Assembly (NCBI GenBank): GCA_003249795.1
Contig: QKHZ01000169.1
Span: 1 to 40,291 of the forward strand
Direction of reading: 5' to 3'
Length of the DNA: 40,291 nucleotides
Source of the DNA: a bacterium
GTDB taxonomy: Bacteria > Planctomycetota > SZUA-567
Below, in pieces: positions 25,826-33,897 of this stretch (position 1 is its first letter; the number at the start of each line of letters is the position of its first letter). Below the pieces are notes generated by a model, which searched no databases, was not told where the DNA came from, and saw only the letters and a list, made by a program, of their open reading frames with translations. Made by a program: the position numbers and the translations under genes.

Positions 25826-26134
25826 ATGATTCATGTTCTGGCAACTATCAACATCAACCCCGGCAAACGCGACGAGTTTGTCAATATCTTCAAGGCAAAT
25901 GTCCCGAATGTTCTGGCAGAAGACGGCTGCATCCGGTATGAACCGACCATCGACTTCCCATCCGGTTTTGACCGCCAGCCGCCGCTGCGCGGCAATACCG
26001 TCGTGATTATCGAAGCATGGGAAAGCATCGATCACCTCAAGGCACACCTCGCAGCCCCTCATATGGCGACTTATCGCGAACAGGTCAAGGACCTCGTCGC
26101 CGGTTCCGAGCTACAGATCCTTCAGCCCGCCTGA
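25826..26134 (+). CDS. Antibiotic biosynthesis monooxygenase (ABM) domain protein
   Basis: A 102-aa dimeric alpha-beta ferredoxin-like fold protein, similar to YgiN-type putative quinol monooxygenases. Landmarks are the opening strand MIHVLATININPGKRDEFV, VLAEDGCIRYEP, VVIIEAWESIDHLKAHLAAPHM and the closing helix. These small cytosolic proteins oxidise quinols or act as sensors; the substrate is unknown. ATG 25826 has AAAGGA nine bases upstream and starts exactly at the domain; the in-frame extension to 25796 is ignored. It lies 20 bp before the dehydrogenase gene, so the two are likely co-transcribed. Confidence 0.9.
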   Translation: MIHVLATININPGKRDEFVNIFKANVPNVLAEDGCIRYEPTIDFPSGFDRQPPLRGNTVVIIEAWESIDHLKAHLAAPHMATYREQVKDLVAGSELQILQPA

Positions 26135-26154
26135 TCCGGAAAAGCGCAGACCCA

Positions 26155-27096
26155 ATGCCAATAACCATCGTCACTTATCTGACACACCCGTCTGTCGAGT
26201 GCTGGAACTTTCAAGAGAACCACTCAACCCGGCTTCGTGACTCGCTTGCACAACACGGCGGCGCAGAGGTCATCATGACGGAATCGGAAGATGAATTCGT
26301 ACAGGCTCTGCCAAAAGCGGATCTGGTTATCGTCTGGCGCTTCAGACAAAAGTGGTTCGACCTCGCGCCAAAACTCCGCAGGATTGCAACGCCTGCCGCA
26401 GGGCGTGATTACTTCGCCGTCACTCCGCCCGCGAACGTACAGATCACATACGGCACATTTCACGGTCCGCTCATGGCTGAGACGGTTCTGGCGATGATGC
26501 TTGCTGAATGCCGCGGCGTCCGCCTTGCGCTGCAGTTGCAGGGCAAACAACTCTGGCCACGACGGGAAATGAGCAACCACATGCGCTCAATCGCAGGCAG
26601 CAACCTGACAGTTCTCGGCTTCGGCAATATCGGGGAATGGATCGGAAAATATGCAAAACCATTCGGCGTCAATGTCACCGGCGTGAAACGGAACCCCTGC
26701 CCGAAACCGGATTGGTTCACCGACGCAGACAGGATCGTCACAACAGATTCGCTCTGTGACATCCTGCCCAACACAGATCATCTGGCGGTCTGCCTTCCCT
26801 CGGGAAAAGAAACCGACCGGATTATCAATGCAGAAACGTTGAGCCAGCTTCCCGCACACGCAGTCATCTATAATATTGGCAGAGGAAATGCGGTTGATGA
26901 GGTGGCGTTGTTTTCAGCACTGAATGAAAAGAAAATTTCGGCAGCATATCTGGATGTATTCGCAGATGAGCCGCTGCCTGCGGAGTCAGCGCTCCGGACA
27001 CTGCCGAATGCAATCCTGATGCCGCACGCGTCGGCGATCACGCCGGTCTATCTCGACCGTTTTCTGGATGAACTGATCCCCTCACTCTACAGATAA
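26155..27096 (+). CDS. D-isomer-specific 2-hydroxyacid dehydrogenase
   Basis: A 313-aa NAD(P)-dependent enzyme that interconverts a 2-keto and a D-2-hydroxy acid. The Rossmann motif VLGFGNIGEWIGKY lies mid-protein. The catalytic residues appear in order: Arg in YNIGRGNAVDE, Glu in FADEPLP and His in MPHAS. Substrate (glyoxylate, phosphoglycerate-like or other) is not predictable. I chose ATG 26155, the natural start of the substrate domain, over a long open extension to 26017 that would overlap the ABM gene. The ribosome binding site is poor (GGAAAAG about 10 bases upstream). Confidence 0.9.
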   Translation: MPITIVTYLTHPSVECWNFQENHSTRLRDSLAQHGGAEVIMTESEDEFVQALPKADLVIVWRFRQKWFDLAPKLRRIATPAAGRDYFAVTPPANVQITYGTFHGPLMAETVLAMMLAECRGVRLALQLQGKQLWPRREMSNHMRSIAGSNLTVLGFGNIGEWIGKYAKPFGVNVTGVKRNPCPKPDWFTDADRIVTTDSLCDILPNTDHLAVCLPSGKETDRIINAETLSQLPAHAVIYNIGRGNAVDEVALFSALNEKKISAAYLDVFADEPLPAESALRTLPNAILMPHASAITPVYLDRFLDELIPSLYR

Positions 27097-27114
27097 GGCA
27101 AGAAAAACAGCAGC

Positions 27115-29235
27115 CTATTGATTTTCTTGCGGATCATCGCCGTGGATTTTCAAAATGCACGCCGTCACATTATTCAATGCGACCGGAGTGGTTTCTCCTC
27201 CCTTTAACGAAACAGGCAAAAACCACCGGACTTCATGTTCATCGTCATTCTCTTCGGCATACAGGTAATAGTCGCCCTCTGGGAGCGACAGTGTGAATTT
27301 TCCGTCGCGGCCGGACACGGCTTTGCCTTTGACTTGCGGCATAAAGAAGAAACCCAAGGTCTCGCGCAACCGGTCTGTCATCCCCCGCATGAAAAGGGTA
27401 TTAATCAGGTTCTGGTCCACAGAATTGCCTTCGGGCAGCGACTCAACCAGCTTCATACTTTTGCTCAACACAGCCAGCCTCATCGCAGCATCGTCTTCCT
27501 GCTTTTTACGCTGTTCCTTATATTTTTTCTCAAGCTTGGCTCGATGCTCCTCGCGTTGGGCATCCTTATCGGTTATCAGATGAAACGGCAGCGTTTTGAT
27601 ATAGATCACACTTTCCTCAGCGGCTCGGTTGATATCTTTCTCTTCGCGCATTTCTTTCGATTCAGTCAACTCGTCATAATCAGATTGTGCATACTGCAAT
27701 GCCATATTATAGCCATTGACAAGCTCTGTCTTTGAAATCTGACGGGGAAGCGCCATCACGGTCAGTTCATTCACAGTCACGATATCCCCGGCACCCAAAC
27801 ACATCCAAACAGAGCCTTCTACAATTGCCGGCTCTCCAGAAGAAGCTGTGGGTTGGCCTCGCATGTTTTGTGCGTTAGAAGCGACTGGCATCGCTCTGCC
27901 TCCCGCAGTAGAAACCGAATTGATGACATTTTCCGGATGGTTGGAATATTGATCGATTGTTTGCGTGATCCGGACGTTCGCGTCGACAAACTCAGGGTTA
28001 TTACTAGTATTGGTCTGGCTGATCAGCATCTGTGCCTGCCGCAAGGTCGCAACGCCGTCCAATGCTTTGCCCTTCTCCGCCTGCTCCCGGGCTCTCGCTT
28101 CAAGCAAAGTAATTTCAGTCAACACCTCCAGATCCTTGATGCGCTGTTTTGCAGCCTCAACCGAATCCCTCGCTTTATCAACCGTCTCGATCAACTGCGG
28201 ATCGGTCAGCTCATTCTCACCAATGTATTTATCCAAGTCAGCCAGACGCAACTGCATCTGATCGAGATTTGATGCAGCATAGACACTTTCACTCAATTTG
28301 ATAATCCGATTGTACGAGTGTTCTTCCCATGTTTTATGAAACGCCAAAGCAAATAATACAATCACACCAATCACAACAACCGGAGCCGCATATGGCAAAA
28401 TCTTTTTTAACTGGTTAACAATTTCTTGATTGCTTTGTTTTTTCCGTTTAGATGATGTATGGTCGCTTTCGCCTCGGCTACTCAGCACACGTGCAGAAGA
28501 AGCGGAAGGAGCATCACCGGATGCCGGTTTGATTTTATTCCTGCCAGAAACATATTTTCCTCTTTTCGATAGCGGCTTTACCGTACCAAATCTGGGAGCA
28601 TTCGACGGGTGAGTCTCAGACATTGCCGACGCTTCAGAACTTCCTTCCTCCAGTACAGGTTCTGTATTATCAACCGGTTCAAGCGGATGGTTCTGTGGCG
28701 GGATAAATTGAACAGGATTTGAGCAACGCGGACATGACATCGAACGACCGACGATTTCACTATATTTTTTCGTTGTCGTCAGTTTTTGCCCGCACCTTGT
28801 GCAGTACACGACAATTTTCTGAACGGCGTCTTCAATGAATTCATTCGCTTCCGAATCAACTTCTATATTCATCTCTTCATCATCGTTTGAATCATCTTCG
28901 GCCTGTTCCTGCGATTTTTTTCGTAACATCCGAATATTGTTAAGCAATCTTTGCTTCGGTTTCGGTTTATTGGTAACGTCATTAAACTTGATTTGCATCG
29001 TGCCGGAGTTCATATTGATGTTTTCTGAGTCTTCTTCGATTTCGTCAGGATAGCCGCCAACCTCCATCCCGTCGAGCTCATCGTCATCATAGGAATCATC
29101 TTCAAACGGCAACGAAGTCTCTTCGCCACATTGCGGGCAGACCGGCAACCGTCCTTTGCGTTTATCTAACAACAAACGCTGTTTTGATTTTTCGACGTCA
29201 AACTCATGCCCGCATGAAGTGCATTTTATCTTCAT
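27115..29235 (-). CDS. Double zinc-ribbon membrane protein with C-terminal beta-sandwich
   Basis: A 706-aa protein. Ribbon 1 has Cys5, Cys8, Cys33 and Cys36 (CTSCGHEF, CPQCGEE; MJ0042-like). Ribbon 2 has Cys145, Cys148, Cys168 and Cys171. An acidic and then basic low-complexity linker leads to one transmembrane helix (about 281-300, PYAAPVVVIGVIVLFALAF). A long helical extracytoplasmic region follows, then a C-terminal carboxypeptidase-regulatory-like beta-sandwich (VSGRDGKFTLSLPEGDYYLYAEE). The ribbons would sit in the cytoplasm. I recognise no whole-protein family. It is AT-richer than its neighbours. It lies downstream of the glycosyltransferase gene after about 300 bp, with an AT-palindrome between them. 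Confidence 0.82.
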   Translation of the reverse strand: MKIKCTSCGHEFDVEKSKQRLLLDKRKGRLPVCPQCGEETSLPFEDDSYDDDELDGMEVGGYPDEIEEDSENINMNSGTMQIKFNDVTNKPKPKQRLLNNIRMLRKKSQEQAEDDSNDDEEMNIEVDSEANEFIEDAVQKIVVYCTRCGQKLTTTKKYSEIVGRSMSCPRCSNPVQFIPPQNHPLEPVDNTEPVLEEGSSEASAMSETHPSNAPRFGTVKPLSKRGKYVSGRNKIKPASGDAPSASSARVLSSRGESDHTSSKRKKQSNQEIVNQLKKILPYAAPVVVIGVIVLFALAFHKTWEEHSYNRIIKLSESVYAASNLDQMQLRLADLDKYIGENELTDPQLIETVDKARDSVEAAKQRIKDLEVLTEITLLEARAREQAEKGKALDGVATLRQAQMLISQTNTSNNPEFVDANVRITQTIDQYSNHPENVINSVSTAGGRAMPVASNAQNMRGQPTASSGEPAIVEGSVWMCLGAGDIVTVNELTVMALPRQISKTELVNGYNMALQYAQSDYDELTESKEMREEKDINRAAEESVIYIKTLPFHLITDKDAQREEHRAKLEKKYKEQRKKQEDDAAMRLAVLSKSMKLVESLPEGNSVDQNLINTLFMRGMTDRLRETLGFFFMPQVKGKAVSGRDGKFTLSLPEGDYYLYAEENDDEHEVRWFLPVSLKGGETTPVALNNVTACILKIHGDDPQENQ

Positions 29236-29307
29236 GATATCTCTCCCGACACATCACAACAATCAGACATAAAACATCTACGGAATCACCATTTACTCTG
29301 AAATGGC

Positions 29308-29330
29308 ACAATATATTTTCAATATATTGT
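29308..29330 (-). promoter_or_regulatory. Perfect AT-rich palindrome upstream of the zinc-ribbon gene
   Basis: ACAATATATT (29308-29317) and AATATATTGT (29321-29330) are exact inverted repeats around TTC, about 70 bp upstream of the zinc-ribbon gene on the minus strand. With no GC stem or T-tract it is not a terminator, so a regulator-binding site is likely. The rest of the 29236-29532 gap shows nothing else I can support. Confidence 0.45.
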
Positions 29331-29532
29331 AGCTGCAATTCAACGATAATTTGCCTTTGGTTCTGCACCAACACTGCAATTATTATACAAATCATGAATG
29401 AACATGCAATAGAAGGATTTACATAACACAACCATCATCTTGATATAAAACGAGTTGGCTGCACATTTCAGAGAGTCTGACGCTCCAAAATAAGCCCGTT
29501 GTGTAGTATGCGCTTTTTGAAATAATTCGGTA

Positions 29533-30690
29533 TCAATCCGGTAGCAGTAGTTGCCGGTACACTTCGAGAGTGCCCTCGACCATCTTGTCAAATCCGAACT
29601 GCATCCGTGCAACCACAGCGGCACTACGCCCATAGCGCTCACGAAGTTTACGGTCTTGCAGGAGACTGATCAGTGCGTCTGCCAAAGCATCCGGATCACG
29701 CACCGGCACCAGCAAACCGGTTTCGTTTTCATGGACAACTTCCGGAATCCCACCAGCACGTGTGGCAACAACGGCTTTGCCCGCAGCCATCGCGTCCATG
29801 ACCGACGTGCACAGCCCTTCCAGATGGCTGGACATGACAAACAGATCGCACGCTTTCAGTAACGAAAGGACATCCTCGCGAAATCCCAAGAACTGCAAGA
29901 CATCCTCATCCAGCGCCAACTCTTTTGCCTGCGCTTTTAACGGTGCTTCAAGTTCTCCGTCACCGGCAATCAGAAACAAGGCATTTGGCACCTGTTTCAA
30001 GACCCTTGGCATCGCGTCGAGCAGATATGTCTGTCCCTTGTGATCGGTAAGGCTTGCAACATTCAGAACAACCAACCGGCGCTCTTTTTTCGCATCTTCG
30101 CCGAATGATGCCCGAATCTGCCCATTATCCCCCGGTGCGTTCTTGACCGCATCCACATCGATTCCCGAAAAGACCACAGGCATGCGCTCTGCGGGAATCC
30201 CTCCCTGCGCACAGATCTGGCGGATTGCCGAAGAGATACAGATCACCCGCTTCATCCACCAGCGGTATTTCCACGCCCCGCGAATGGGGAAGTCAACCCG
30301 GCGCGTACACACCGCCGGCGTCGACGACAAGCGCCCCGCCAATCCCGCCAGCATCACCGCGTGCCCGTCATGCGCATGCACCAGTCCCGCTTTTTTCTTC
30401 CGTAAAAATGAGGCAAGTTTCCATGCGGCAACAAGATCCCATTCCCCGCGATAAACCAGAGGGAAGGTTTCAATACCAATTTCCTGTGCGCGTTTAAGCA
30501 GTGGACTTTCAGGCGGGGCAACCAGCACAACCGGCATCTCTTTTTGATACAGACCTTCAGCGAGTCCGAGTGCCTGCCTCTCACCGCCGCGCCACCCCTT
30601 TGCAGTCGAAACCTGCACAAGCGGACCGCTCAAAACAGACAGAAGCGGATGCGGCTCAGGCGGCATGCCATATAAAACGTGTTGCGTCAT
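29533..30690 (-). CDS. Glycosyltransferase family 4 protein
   Basis: A 385-aa GT-B fold retaining glycosyltransferase. The N-terminal domain shows KGWRGGERQALGLAEGL and VHAHDGHAVMLAGL. The C-terminal domain shows LNVASLTDHKGQTYLLDAM, LIAGDGELE and the donor-binding EGLCTSVMDAMAAGKAVVATRAGGIPEVV segment, whose Glu residues give the EX7E motif. It likely adds a sugar to a lipid-linked or surface glycan at the inner membrane; donor and acceptor are unknown. ATG 30690 has AAGG about six bases upstream. It lies 103 bp downstream of cheR on the same strand. Confidence 0.92.
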   Translation of the reverse strand: MTQHVLYGMPPEPHPLLSVLSGPLVQVSTAKGWRGGERQALGLAEGLYQKEMPVVLVAPPESPLLKRAQEIGIETFPLVYRGEWDLVAAWKLASFLRKKKAGLVHAHDGHAVMLAGLAGRLSSTPAVCTRRVDFPIRGAWKYRWWMKRVICISSAIRQICAQGGIPAERMPVVFSGIDVDAVKNAPGDNGQIRASFGEDAKKERRLVVLNVASLTDHKGQTYLLDAMPRVLKQVPNALFLIAGDGELEAPLKAQAKELALDEDVLQFLGFREDVLSLLKACDLFVMSSHLEGLCTSVMDAMAAGKAVVATRAGGIPEVVHENETGLLVPVRDPDALADALISLLQDRKLRERYGRSAAVVARMQFGFDKMVEGTLEVYRQLLLPD

Positions 30691-30793
30691 AGCTGGCCTT
30701 CATGGATTTCTCAATCACCTCACCAAAATAAGATGGTTCGAGGGTGTTCTTGATCAATCATACACAGACTGGCGCGAAACGACAGCCTTTTTC

Positions 30794-31627
30794 CTACGGC
30801 TTCCGATAGACCGTCGGTCGTTCATAGCGGAACGTATGCTGCACTCCGGTCAACCCTTCGGAATGCCCGATAAACAAATGTCCCCCGGGCTTCAGCACAC
30901 GGTAGAAATTATCTACCAGCATCTGCTGCGTAGGCTGGTCGAAATAGATCATGACATTCCGGCAGAAAATAAAATCAAACTGCTTGCGAAACGGCCACTG
31001 GCTCATCAGGTTCAACCGGCGGAATGCGATCAGGTTCCGCAGCATCGGTTTGACCTGATACCGGTCCTTTTCGCCTTCAACTTTTGTGAAATAACGGTTG
31101 ATCAGCGTCGGCGACACATCACGCAACCGGTCGCGGTGATAAATTCCCCGCGCTCCACAGGCAATTACGTTCGTGTCGATATCTGTTGCCAACAGCTTGA
31201 CACTCCAGCGGGAGAGCTCAGGAAGATGCTCGCTGATGGTAATCGAAATCGTATAGATTTCCTCCCCCGTTGAGCATCCGGCACTCCAGCCGCGCAAAAC
31301 GCCATCGCGGTTATTTTTCGCCCACTCCGGCAACAGTACTTCCCGCATATAATCAAAGTGCTTTGACTCACGGAAAAATGAAGTCAGATTCGTACTGATT
31401 GCATTCAGCAATTCAGTCGTTGCTTCGCCAGAGGTGTCATTTGTCAAATAATCGTAATATTCTCGAAAGCCGGCAAGTTTGCGGGTACGGATCACTTTAC
31501 CGATCCGCGCGCGAACCAACTCTTTTTTCTTTTCCGTCAGATTGATGCGCGCCAGTTCATACACGTGACGTGCAATCTTCCAGAACATTTCATCAGTCAA
31601 TTCCTGCTCAGGTGAAAATTCGCCCAT
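30794..31627 (-). CDS. cheR: CheR-type protein-glutamate methyltransferase
   Basis: A 277-aa S-adenosylmethionine-dependent O-methyltransferase. It has the CheR N-terminal helical domain, the NLTSFFRESKHF segment (NTTxFFRE motif), the SAM-binding WSAGCSTGEEIYTISI, the ATDID strand and FIFCRNVMIYFDQPTQQ...YRVLKPGGHLFIGHSE. It normally methylates chemoreceptor glutamates. No chemoreceptor, CheA, CheW or CheB is in the window, so a non-chemotaxis target is possible. ATG 31627 follows the upstream kinase stop almost directly (TGAGTATG) and has GAGGG upstream, so translation is coupled. Confidence 0.93.
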   Translation of the reverse strand: MGEFSPEQELTDEMFWKIARHVYELARINLTEKKKELVRARIGKVIRTRKLAGFREYYDYLTNDTSGEATTELLNAISTNLTSFFRESKHFDYMREVLLPEWAKNNRDGVLRGWSAGCSTGEEIYTISITISEHLPELSRWSVKLLATDIDTNVIACGARGIYHRDRLRDVSPTLINRYFTKVEGEKDRYQVKPMLRNLIAFRRLNLMSQWPFRKQFDFIFCRNVMIYFDQPTQQMLVDNFYRVLKPGGHLFIGHSEGLTGVQHTFRYERPTVYRKP

Positions 31628-31629
31628 AC

Positions 31630-32838
31630 TCAAATCCCTCGCAATACCGGCGCAGCCTGAACCCGGGATCCCTGAATAGCCGGTAGCCGGATCGTAAAGC
31701 GCGCCCCGCCCATTTCGCTGTCGTCAACCATCACCTCTCCACCGTGATCATGCACAACAATCCCATAGACAACCGCAAGCCCCAAACCGGCACCTTGCCC
31801 GACATCACGTGTTGTAAAAAACGGCTCAAAAACCTGCTCCCGCAAGCCCGAAGGCACCCCAGGACCAGAGTCTTCCACCGTTAAAATAATATGGCTTTTC
31901 TGTTCACACGCTGAAAGTCGGATGCGCGCTTCATTCTCTCCCTGCACCGCCTGCCGCGCATTTTGAAGCAGACAGATCAGCGCCTGCGATAAACTGCCCG
32001 CATGCCCCATTACCTTCGGCAACTCTTCCGGCACACACGACTGAAAATCAGCACCGTCTTCCGGACTGGTCCAAAGCGCCAGCGCCTGCTCAATGCAACC
32101 TGTCAGATCGACCACGCCCATCGGTAAATAATTCCGCGCATCGGAAAAATGGATCAGCCCCTGCGTAATTTGGGCAATCCGCGCGGTTCCGTTCTCGACA
32201 CCGTCGAGCAGATCACCGCCGGCATCCAGCAACTTGTCAACCGCCTTGATCAGAGCATCATTATCTTCCTGTGACCGTGCCGCCCGCACCTGTTCAAGAA
32301 TCGTCTGCAGAATCTGGGTATTGCCCCTGACAAACGTCGTTGGATTATTAATCTCATGGGCAACGCCGGCCGCAAGCTGCCCGACAGCCGCCATGCGTGC
32401 AGTATAAACGCTTTTGCGCCGTTCCTCGCTTGAGCGCGTTTCGAGCTGACGGATATACAGCTGCTTGCGCACGCGGTTCAACAGGTCATCGGTCTGCACA
32501 GGCTTGAGCATATAATCCTGCGCACCGATCTTGAGCGCTTCGATAGCCGTACTGATATCGGCATACCCCGTCAGCAAGATTACCGGAGGCGCATCCGGAA
32601 GATCTCTCACCTTCTGCAGCATCTCAATCCCGTTCATCAGCGGCATATTCACGTCACTGATGACCAGATCCGGCAACTCCTCGTGAATCTTGGCCAAGCC
32701 TTCCTGACCATTCTCCGCAACATTAACCTGATATCCCTGCTGCTGCAGAAACTCACACAGAAAATCCTGAATAATCTCTTCATCATCGACAACCAACAGT
32801 TTCGGCTGCCGAAGAGCGTCCGTTGCATATTTTAACAT
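31630..32838 (-). CDS. Receiver-histidine kinase hybrid (REC-HisKA-HATPase)
   Basis: A 402-aa cytosolic protein: N-terminal receiver with Asp18/Asp19, phospho-acceptor Asp62 in VISDVNMP and Lys112 in MLKP. Then a HisKA helix with His161 in LAAGVAHEINNP, and a HATPase with CLLQNARQAV (N box), EDSGPGVP (G1) and GQGAGLGLAVVYG (G2). The receiver in front of the kinase suggests its activity is switched by another kinase. It is stop-to-start coupled with cheR and probably belongs to the same minus-strand run as the TPR-like and PpiC genes upstream. The ribosome binding site is weak (AGG). Confidence 0.93.
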   Translation of the reverse strand: MLKYATDALRQPKLLVVDDEEIIQDFLCEFLQQQGYQVNVAENGQEGLAKIHEELPDLVISDVNMPLMNGIEMLQKVRDLPDAPPVILLTGYADISTAIEALKIGAQDYMLKPVQTDDLLNRVRKQLYIRQLETRSSEERRKSVYTARMAAVGQLAAGVAHEINNPTTFVRGNTQILQTILEQVRAARSQEDNDALIKAVDKLLDAGGDLLDGVENGTARIAQITQGLIHFSDARNYLPMGVVDLTGCIEQALALWTSPEDGADFQSCVPEELPKVMGHAGSLSQALICLLQNARQAVQGENEARIRLSACEQKSHIILTVEDSGPGVPSGLREQVFEPFFTTRDVGQGAGLGLAVVYGIVVHDHGGEVMVDDSEMGGARFTIRLPAIQGSRVQAAPVLRGI

Positions 32839-32884
32839 AAAAAAGCCTGTTCCAATTAATGACGGTTCTGAATCCCTGCCCGAA

Positions 32885-33595
32885 TCATTCCGTGGTTGTC
32901 AATTTTCTGGAACCATATTTGTAATAATTGGCTGTCTGCTGTTTTTCAATAATGTCCGGATAGTCCGGATCCTCATCACGAACCTTCTGGTACATGGCAA
33001 TCGCTTTATCCAAAAGTGCGACCGCCTGATCATGTACTTTGTTCGCCAATTTACGGTTGGTCATTGCCGCCGCTTTGTCAAACAGCACTTTCCCCTCATC
33101 ACGGATCGAGTCAGCGCGATCAACGTCAGCTTTGTATTTGGCATGTTTGTCTGCACCTGATGTTGCTGCAGGCACTGCCGACGGTTTCTGTGTATTGCCT
33201 GCAACAGGCTTGGCTACTTCTGGTTTCGTAACCGTTGACGGTGTTGCTACCGCAACCGGTGCCGAGGAAGAAGCAGACGGCGTTTCACCAGCATCCGCTG
33301 CCGTTGTTGCTGTCGCATCCGTTGTCGGAGCTACCGCCTCTTCCGTATTTTCAACTGCAATATTATTTTCCGATGGCGATGAAGGAGCAACCAATCCCGG
33401 CAATTTTGCCAGATTGGCAGGAGCAACTAAGGCGTCCGGTTTTTCTTCCGAAGGAGTACCGGCAAAAACCTGCTTAACCCTGCCTGGTGCAATTACCAGT
33501 ACAATCAGAATCGCAAGAACGACAGATCCGGCACCGAACAGCAAGTTGATCGTTCCGGTCGGAATCTGTTTTTTACTCGTAGTGGTTGTTGCCAT
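32885..33595 (-). CDS. Single-pass membrane protein with low-complexity linker and TPR-like tail
   Basis: A 236-aa protein with one transmembrane helix (INLLFGAGSVVLAILIVLVIA, about residues 13-33, seen in pieces), an Ala/Pro/Thr/Val-rich linker of about 110 residues, and a helical C-terminus (KVLFDKAAAM, AVALLDKAIAMYQKVRDEDPDYPDI) like one or two TPR units. The helix comes near the N-terminus, so the tail is probably periplasmic. It may be a scaffold or adaptor; I do not recognise a family. ATG 33595 has GGGAGAG six bases upstream, so the five extra in-frame codons are dropped. It lies 46 bp before the kinase gene. Confidence 0.75.
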   Translation of the reverse strand: MATTTTSKKQIPTGTINLLFGAGSVVLAILIVLVIAPGRVKQVFAGTPSEEKPDALVAPANLAKLPGLVAPSSPSENNIAVENTEEAVAPTTDATATTAADAGETPSASSSAPVAVATPSTVTKPEVAKPVAGNTQKPSAVPAATSGADKHAKYKADVDRADSIRDEGKVLFDKAAAMTNRKLANKVHDQAVALLDKAIAMYQKVRDEDPDYPDIIEKQQTANYYKYGSRKLTTTE

Positions 33596-33794
33596 ATCAT
33601 TCTCTCCCAACGTTGCTCATCGTGAACAATTGAATAATAAGATCATAACACCAATATTCCACAGGCATACGCCGATGGCACAATTCAAAACCATCTTCTT
33701 GAGGATACAATCCTCACCCCACAAGCAGATTGCCGGTTGCTCTAATGCGGCAATACCGCTCTCTATCATTATAAACTATAAATTGACACCCGAT

Positions 33795-33819
33795 TTCTGC
33801 CAAGGGCTTTCTTGGCGAA
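33795..33819 (-). terminator. Hairpin after the PpiC gene, weak terminator candidate
   Basis: GCCAAG (33799-33804) pairs with CTTGGC (33811-33816), extendable by TTTC/GAAA with a one-base bulge. It lies about 80 bp downstream of the PpiC stop on the minus strand but has no T-tract. The rest of 33596-33897 shows no gene; it includes one copy of a 13-mer also found at 36738. Confidence 0.3.
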
Positions 33820-33897
33820 ATTAACCGATCCACCGAGATGAATCCGACATTGATTTTTACGATCATTCAGAAAAACAAGAGACCATTCACGCCATTT

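Noticed and set aside
26017-26154. Upstream extension of the 2-hydroxyacid dehydrogenase
   Set aside because: It overlaps the ABM gene in another frame and reads as low-quality Arg/Ser-rich sequence.
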